From contig DASPIR010000025.1 in the NCBI GenBank assembly GCA_035628995.1, positions 1-46,192 of the forward strand: 46,192 nt of DNA, written 5' to 3'. Position 1 is the first letter of the stretch. Each line of letters begins with the position of its first letter. Position numbers and translations under genes: made by a program. This document shows positions 41,342-46,192 of the stretch, piece after piece. The notes under the pieces are model-generated. The model was not told the DNA's origin. It worked only from the letters and a program-made list of their open reading frames with translations, and did not search any database. The DNA comes from Clostridia bacterium. GTDB taxonomy: Bacteria > Bacillota > Clostridia > Lutisporales > Lutisporaceae.

Positions 41342-41892
41342 TATCCCTGCACAATCATTCCTTCTCTTAGCTCCTCTGCCGCTTCCTTATCTGTCAGTAC
41401 CTCAACCAGTCTCAATGCGAAGTATATGGCAGTTCCGGGGCCTTTTGATGTTATGTAGTTTCCTTCCTGTGAAATAATATCCTCGCCAATAACCGCTCCC
41501 TTGAGTGTTTCTTCAAAGCCTGGAAAGCAAACTGCTCTCTTGCCGTCAAGGAGTCCTAATTTGCCCAGGATACTTGGAGCTGCACAAATTGCTGCAATGG
41601 GCTTGCTCCTATCTGCAAAACCAAGGATAACCTCCTTGAGACCTTTATGCTCTCCAAGATACCTGGTCCCTGGCATTCCGCCGGGAAGCACCATCATATC
41701 CGCTCCTAAGTTGTCCGCATTCTCAAACAACTCATCGGCTGTTACTGTAATACTATGAGCTCCTTTTACTTCCTTCTTACCCGTTATGGATATCATTCTT
41801 GCATCGATATCCGCTCTCCTTAAGACATCAACAACAGTAATGGCCTCAATTTCCTCAAAGCCCTCTGCCAAATAAACATTTACTCTTTTCAT
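41341..41892 (-). CDS. DJ-1/PfpI family protein
   Basis: The 183-aa protein has the DJ-1 fold. The start is MKRVNVYLAEGFEEIEA, with the conserved Glu of the active site. The nucleophile-elbow cysteine is in IAAICAAPSILGKLGLLDGK, and the typical C-terminal pattern is TSKGPGTAIYFALRLVEVL. Members include glyoxalase/deglycase-like and stress-related proteins and ThiJ/YajL homologues. The exact activity is uncertain. I choose the ATG at 41892, behind AAAGGAGAAGCAGG; a TTG six codons upstream would overlap that site. The 525-bp region beyond its stop holds the two structured elements. Confidence 0.92.
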   Translation of the reverse strand: MKRVNVYLAEGFEEIEAITVVDVLRRADIDARMISITGKKEVKGAHSITVTADELFENADNLGADMMVLPGGMPGTRYLGEHKGLKEVILGFADRSKPIAAICAAPSILGKLGLLDGKRAVCFPGFEETLKGAVIGEDIISQEGNYITSKGPGTAIYFALRLVEVLTDKEAAEELREGMIVQG

Positions 41893-41926
41893 ACCTGCTT
41901 CTCCTTTCAATACTTTTCATAGCCTG

Positions 41927-41955
41927 TACGGGCGATTCATGAATCGCCCCTACTC
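41927..41955. repeat. short palindromic element (GGGCGATTCATGAATCGCCC)
   Basis: A perfect 20-bp palindrome at 41930-41949 is flanked by TGTAC and CTACTCCCC, a compact REP-like unit. Its ends resemble those of the element at 31645-31685. It lies between the DJ-1-family gene and rnhC and could also act on transcript ends. Confidence 0.6.
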
Positions 41956-41976
41956 CCCGTGACCTCGCAACCGTTA

Positions 41977-42909
41977 TTATATCTTTTCCGTTATAACAAA
42001 GTGCAGCTTTGCGACATTCGAAAGTTTTTCTTTTCCATTAGATTGTACAAATTCTCGTGCTGCCTCGACCACCATTGATGAGCCACCCTTGGGGAGCTCC
42101 ATCCCATATTCCTCGGACAGTTTATTCATCGCCTTTACATACTCATTCCTTGCAAGGATGCTTGCAGCTGCTACCACCACATTTTCTTCCGCTCTTGGTC
42201 TTTGCTCCAAGTTAACCTTTCTTCCCTTCTCCATCAATGCATTTTTAATAAGCTCCGGATTTCCGAACTGGTCAGACAGTACATTGCTGCAATCCACTAA
42301 TTCCAGCACGTTCTCAATAACCTGCGCATGGCCCCAGGCAAGAAGCCTATTTAAGTTCTTGATTTCATTGTACATTTCGTTATATCTCTTATTATCTATG
42401 GAGACTACTGAGTACTGGCAGGTTTTAGTTATCTCTACAGCCAGCTTTTGAATTTTCGTGTCAGAAAGAGTTTTGCTGTCAGCAACCCCTATTTCCTTTA
42501 GCCTTTTCTTCATATCAGCATTTGCATATACTCCTGCAATTACAAGAGGTCCAAAATAGTCTCCCTTGCCTGATTCATCAGTGCCTATAAGCTCCATTTC
42601 CGAATCTTCAGCATTACTGGCTGCCTTGGCTTCTTTATGTTCTGATTTTATTAAGCTCCCCGTTCGAGTGACGCCCTCAATAAGCTTCAGACTCTCTTCA
42701 TCCTTTATCTGTGATAGGTCACATCTTACTCCATTTTTTTTACTTTCATAAATCCTTATTAAGCACTTTCTTTCATTGAGAACGATATTGAACTGCAGTC
42801 CATAGTTTATTTCACCATATGAACTTACTTCAGTCCCGTATTTCTCAAATGCATCCTTGAGGTATTCATAATAATCATATTTATCCTTTGCCTTGTACAA
42901 GCACATCAC
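41977..42909 (-). CDS. rnhC: ribonuclease HIII
   Basis: RNase HIII removes RNA from RNA-DNA hybrids. The 310-aa protein has the N-terminal substrate-binding extension of HIII (residues 1-90, including YGLQFNIVLNERKCLIRIYESKKNG). The catalytic domain opens with LIGTDESGKGDYFGPLVIAGVY (Asp-Glu pair) and continues with VADSKTLSD and SDQFGNPE. The start ATG at 42909 gives a standard length; a second ATG is the next codon. It lies upstream of the DJ-1-family gene in the same direction. No unusual residues are seen. Confidence 0.95.
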   Translation of the reverse strand: MMCLYKAKDKYDYYEYLKDAFEKYGTEVSSYGEINYGLQFNIVLNERKCLIRIYESKKNGVRCDLSQIKDEESLKLIEGVTRTGSLIKSEHKEAKAASNAEDSEMELIGTDESGKGDYFGPLVIAGVYANADMKKRLKEIGVADSKTLSDTKIQKLAVEITKTCQYSVVSIDNKRYNEMYNEIKNLNRLLAWGHAQVIENVLELVDCSNVLSDQFGNPELIKNALMEKGRKVNLEQRPRAEENVVVAAASILARNEYVKAMNKLSEEYGMELPKGGSSMVVEAAREFVQSNGKEKLSNVAKLHFVITEKI

Positions 42910-43070
42910 TCCATTGCATCATTTATTGCTCTACATATGTGAATTTCCTAATTTTACATATATATTATATCAATTTAACCTATATTTAAATAATTAATTT
43001 ATACTCTCCAAATTATACTGAATAACTTTCTCTAAAGAAGAAATAATAATAGTAGAAGAAAAAGTTCTAA

Positions 43071-43101
43071 ATAAAAATAGCCCTCCCCCCGGGGCTATTT
43101 T
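43071..43101 (-). terminator. Rho-independent terminator of the UPF0182 gene
   Basis: On the minus strand AAAATAGCCC and GGGCTATTTT form a 10-bp GC-capped stem followed by TATTTAG, 8 bp after the stop codon. Confidence 0.85.
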
Positions 43102-43108
43102 CATTTGT

Positions 43109-45934
43109 CTATTGATTATTCTGTGCCGGCGGTGTTTCGGGATTTGGGGCTCCACCAGTCAGTGAATTAAGTCTTCTTAGTATGTCTTCCAGCTCTGTAA
43201 TCTTTCCTCCATATTCTGCCCAGTTTCCAGCCTTCTGTGCATTTTGTGCAGCAGCAAATGTATCATTTGCCCTTCTTATGAGCTCCTCTACTGTAGCATC
43301 CTGGTTTTCAGTAGGTGCAGGAGTTGGAGTTGGCTGCTCCTCTACCTTTCCTTCTATCGGAAATATTCTTGCAAGGGCTTTTTCCAAAGAATCTTCCATA
43401 ACAACATTATTTCTGAAATATACAATTACCTTCTTTTGCTCTGGAAGTGCATTTGCATTTAATGCCTTTATATATATGGGCTCTACATACAGTATTGAAT
43501 CCTCAATAGGTATGGTAAGCATGTTTCCTCGTATGACCTGCGAATTTCCGCCTGTTGCAAGCAGATTTAGCTGCGGGCCAATTATAGTATCCTGACTGAC
43601 TATTCCTTCCACCTGCATAGGACCCTCTACAATCTTCCCCGATGGAAAATTGTAAAGCACTATCTGCCCATAATCTTCAATATCGTTCTTTACTGCCAGC
43701 CAGGATATCATATTGTTTTTTCCTTGTGGAGTATACGGAACCATCAGCAGGAACTCTTCCTTCTCGCTGCCCGGAAGTCTCATTATAAGATATGAAGACT
43801 CTACTGTTTCAGCATTTGCCTGGGCAGTACTTGCTCCATAAATTTGTGTGGATACATCCCAGACATCACTCTTGTTATAAAGCTCACGCGCACTCTTCAT
43901 ATGATATTTCTTATATATATCTGCCTGTATATCGAACTGCGTCTGGGGATATCTAACATGTGTTTTTAAGCCTTCCGGCATTTCGGCCAACGGCTTGAAT
44001 AACGTAGTGAATATTTTAGAGTATGTCTGTATCAATGGGTCATTTGCATCTGCAATATAAAATTCAGTGGTTCCGTTATAAGCATCTACTACAACTTTAA
44101 CAGAATTTCTTATATAATTTGTTGTTGTCTGGCTGTTGATGGGCTCTGAATAAGGATATCTGTTGCTGGTTGTATACGCATCTAGTATCCAGTATAGCTT
44201 TCCGTTGCTTACAACTACATATGGATCCTCATCATAGCTAAGGAATGGGGCAAGTTTACTAACCCTTTTGGTTATTTCCCTATTTATCAGTATTTTACTC
44301 TTTGAGCTTAAATCCTGGGACAGCAAGAAGTTGAGCTTTCCTTCCTTTACTGCAAAAAGCATCCTATTCAATAGGTTGAGCTTAATTCCACCTGTTCCAT
44401 TATACTCTGTCTCGACATTTGCATTAGTGGCGGGATAATCAAACTCCTTTTCCCTTGTGTTAACTATGACAAAATCCTTAGTAAGCTCTCCAAAATATAT
44501 CTGTGGAGTATCTATTTTAATATCAATATCTGATACTACAGGCATATCTCTAATAAACAGTCTTGGCTGACCCGAAGTAGTAACTTCGTTGACTGGTGAC
44601 ATTGCAACACCATATCCATGGGTAAATTTGAGGTATTTGTTTATCCATGAAGCTGCTTGGGCCTCTGTCTGCTTTGGTATATTGGCAGTTTGAAGCTCCC
44701 TTGCGGATACAAAGACATGCCGATAAACACCGTTTATCATATATCTATCTATATCAATGTCATTAAACTGATAGTAACTCTTCAACCCTTGTATTTGGTT
44801 GTATATGTCTTTTGCTGGTCTGTAATCATTTATAGGTATGTTGTTTATCGTTACCCTGTTGTTTTCGATATCCTTTCTGGTAAGATCCTGGTCTACGGGA
44901 AACTCTTTTTCCTGTACCTTATCAAGACCATATGCATAATTTGTGTAATTAATATTGTTCTGCAGGTATTTCTCTTCCTTTGCCAACTCGTTTGGAGCTA
45001 CAATTATGCTCTGGACTGATCCTGAAACGACTCCTGAAACAACCATTGCTACTATGAGGAGCAGTGGGCCAAAGGCAGCCAGTTTGATGCTTTTCTTATT
45101 TCTTGAAAGTATTAACAACACAGCGGTCAGTACACAGATACCCATGTAAATATAATATGATGGAAGGGCTACGTTAACATCAGTATAACCGGCGCCATAT
45201 GCAACTCCCCTTGGAGAATAAAGCAGGTCAAAGGTTCTCAGATAGAAACCAAAGGCCATTAGCAGGAAGAATACTCCTCCTAAAAACATCAGCTGTTTTG
45301 AGGCAGCACCAAGAATGTTCCTGTATATATCCTTGGGATTGTTAATTGGCCGTACATTTATATCAAAATGTTCATTGGTCACCTTTGTATTAAAGAAATT
45401 GAACATATTGAAAAGCAGAGTCAATACCGCAAATGCAAATACAAGCACCAACAAGAAGTTATATAGTTTATTAAGGAACGGAAGTGAAAATATAAAGTAA
45501 CCGATGTCTCTTGAAAATATTGGATCTGCTATCCCAAAAGCGGTTTTGTTCATAAAAATCAGAAAATCATACCATAAATCAACTACGAATATCAATGAGA
45601 GAATAAAGGACAGACCCAAGGAAGACAGAAGGAATACCTTCCTCCTAACCTTTTTTTCAACATTGGAAAGTACGACACCGCTGTGCTTTATAGAATGAGC
45701 ACTTATGGAATTAAGATACACATAAAATAAAACAAAAAGTACTATAAGTGAAGGAACAAAAAATTGCAATTGAGTAAAAAGCTTTTTAAAGAATACCTCT
45801 TTGTATCCAAGCTCTGAGAACCATTGATAGTCAATCAGATATACCGCTATATTACTAAAGAACGCTATTACCAGAACAAATATTGCCAGCAATATCGTAA
45901 TGCCCTTAGTTTTTAAACTGCCAAATCCTTTCAT
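43109..45934 (-). CDS. UPF0182 family large membrane protein
   Basis: The 941-aa protein belongs to UPF0182 (COG1615), whose function is unknown. The N-terminal 310 residues hold about seven membrane helices (ILLAIFVLVIAFFSNIAVYLI and others). A large extracellular domain of about 550 residues follows (YTNYAYGLDKVQEKEFP, THGYGVAMSPVNEVTTSGQPRLFIRDMP). A Pro/Thr-rich linker (EEQPTPTPAPTENQ) leads to a small C-terminal helical repeat region (TVEELIRRANDTFAAAQNAQKAGNW), as is common for the family. I choose the ATG at 45934 because GGGGAGGGG lies just upstream. It is a single-gene unit with its own terminator. Confidence 0.94.
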   Translation of the reverse strand: MKGFGSLKTKGITILLAIFVLVIAFFSNIAVYLIDYQWFSELGYKEVFFKKLFTQLQFFVPSLIVLFVLFYVYLNSISAHSIKHSGVVLSNVEKKVRRKVFLLSSLGLSFILSLIFVVDLWYDFLIFMNKTAFGIADPIFSRDIGYFIFSLPFLNKLYNFLLVLVFAFAVLTLLFNMFNFFNTKVTNEHFDINVRPINNPKDIYRNILGAASKQLMFLGGVFFLLMAFGFYLRTFDLLYSPRGVAYGAGYTDVNVALPSYYIYMGICVLTAVLLILSRNKKSIKLAAFGPLLLIVAMVVSGVVSGSVQSIIVAPNELAKEEKYLQNNINYTNYAYGLDKVQEKEFPVDQDLTRKDIENNRVTINNIPINDYRPAKDIYNQIQGLKSYYQFNDIDIDRYMINGVYRHVFVSARELQTANIPKQTEAQAASWINKYLKFTHGYGVAMSPVNEVTTSGQPRLFIRDMPVVSDIDIKIDTPQIYFGELTKDFVIVNTREKEFDYPATNANVETEYNGTGGIKLNLLNRMLFAVKEGKLNFLLSQDLSSKSKILINREITKRVSKLAPFLSYDEDPYVVVSNGKLYWILDAYTTSNRYPYSEPINSQTTTNYIRNSVKVVVDAYNGTTEFYIADANDPLIQTYSKIFTTLFKPLAEMPEGLKTHVRYPQTQFDIQADIYKKYHMKSARELYNKSDVWDVSTQIYGASTAQANAETVESSYLIMRLPGSEKEEFLLMVPYTPQGKNNMISWLAVKNDIEDYGQIVLYNFPSGKIVEGPMQVEGIVSQDTIIGPQLNLLATGGNSQVIRGNMLTIPIEDSILYVEPIYIKALNANALPEQKKVIVYFRNNVVMEDSLEKALARIFPIEGKVEEQPTPTPAPTENQDATVEELIRRANDTFAAAQNAQKAGNWAEYGGKITELEDILRRLNSLTGGAPNPETPPAQNNQ

Positions 45935-46002
45935 AGTGACCCCTCCCCTTATTTGCATATAATTAAATTATACAATTCACAACCAAAATATACAAACTGT
46001 TT

Positions 46003-46033
46003 CAAAGCAAAAGTGCAGGCACATGACCTGCAC
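46003..46033 (-). terminator. terminator of the partial GAF-like gene
   Basis: On the minus strand GTGCAGG and CCTGCAC form a 7-bp stem followed by TTTTGCTTT. It overlaps the stop codon of the partial gene. Confidence 0.75.
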
Positions 46034-46192
46034 TATAATGCCGCAGTCATGATGTCGGACAAAGTCTTCACATAGTTGTAGGTGCCCGCATCAAATTCCT
46101 TGTTCTTTATGGATGCAGAAAGATAAGCCACTCCCTTTAGCCTTCCCCTGTCTATCATCGGTACTGCTATTACCGACTGCCAGTCCGGCATT
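46033..46192 (-). CDS. partial C-terminus of a GAF-like domain protein
   Basis: Only the last 52-53 codons lie in the window. The visible part (DWQSVIAVPMIDRGRLKGVAYLS, then FDAGTYNYVKTLSDIMTAAL) looks like the last strands and helix of a GAF sensor domain. In such domains the phrase SVIAVPM-x-GxLxGVxYLS is common. The stop is TAG at 46033-46035 and a terminator follows. The rest of the protein is outside, so its full function cannot be told. Confidence 0.7.
   Translation of the reverse strand, partial: MPDWQSVIAVPMIDRGRLKGVAYLSASIKNKEFDAGTYNYVKTLSDIMTAAL

Noticed and set aside
1-46192. CRISPR array, rRNA, prophage or insertion-sequence transposase
   Set aside because: I saw no regularly spaced repeats, no rRNA, and no transposase, integrase or phage genes in any frame.

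Overview
The window looks like a chromosomal segment of an anaerobic, endospore-forming Firmicute of class Clostridia. The reasons are AT-rich spacers, strong AGGAGG-type ribosome sites, a Spo0E-like phosphatase gene, T-box leaders before serS and proS, RNase HIII, a BmrCD-like exporter, two sigma-54 activators with -24/-12 promoters, and oxygen-sensitive Fe-S and tungsten-type enzymes. I cannot name the species from sequence alone.

Layout. 1-4.2 kb (mostly minus): a gene-free AT-rich stretch, a 60-aa hypothetical protein, Spo0E-like, an ABC-F ATPase with an elaborate leader (promoter with operator-like palindrome, 52-codon leader ORF, terminator hairpin), and an M19 dipeptidase. 4.3-6.3 kb (plus): a flavin-binding NimA-like protein, then the mercury-methylation pair hgcA and hgcB, followed by a 104-bp palindromic element. 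6.4-9.3 kb (minus): oligoendopeptidase F and TelA. 9.5-13.8 kb (plus): a GNAT protein and a large membrane CheA-like kinase carrying a CheX-like domain. 13.8-17.3 kb: a lipid kinase, a 47-codon ORF, two tRNA-Ser genes, serS with its T-box, and a truncated TetR. 17.4-24.2 kb (plus): a 66-aa protein, a LevR-type activator, and the sigma-54 PTS operon it probably controls (HPr, IIB, IIC, IIA, MupG-like). 24.2-26.0 kb (minus): proS with T-box. 26.2-34.1 kb (plus): a PAS/sigma-54 activator, then an amine/amino-acid oxidase-like complex (four genes), then an AorA/AorB-like tungsten aldehyde oxidoreductase pair and a MoaD/ThiS-like carrier. 34.1-36.6 kb (minus): a chemoreceptor signalling domain fused to a family 5 solute-binding domain. 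36.9-40.8 kb (plus): a heterodimeric ABC exporter. 40.8-41.3 kb: two large imperfect RNA-like hairpins. 41.3-46.2 kb (minus): DJ-1/PfpI, RNase HIII, a UPF0182 membrane protein, and the 3' end of a GAF-like gene.

Main discovery. The hgcA frame continues 24 codons upstream of its first apparent ATG, to an ATG (4795) with a proper ribosome site. The only interruption is one in-frame UGA (4822-4824) directly after a Cys codon. A perfect 8-9 bp hairpin with a GGUC loop sits 14 nt after that UGA, which is the geometry of a bacterial SECIS. I infer that this HgcA is a selenoprotein with an N-terminal Cys-Sec pair.

Other unusual items are the MCP-SBP5 fusion, the 7TM/HPt/CheA-ATPase/CheX fusion, the ABC-F leader, the 500-nt double hairpin, and the three regularly phased dyads that appear to bind the PAS/sigma-54 activator upstream of the oxidase operon.
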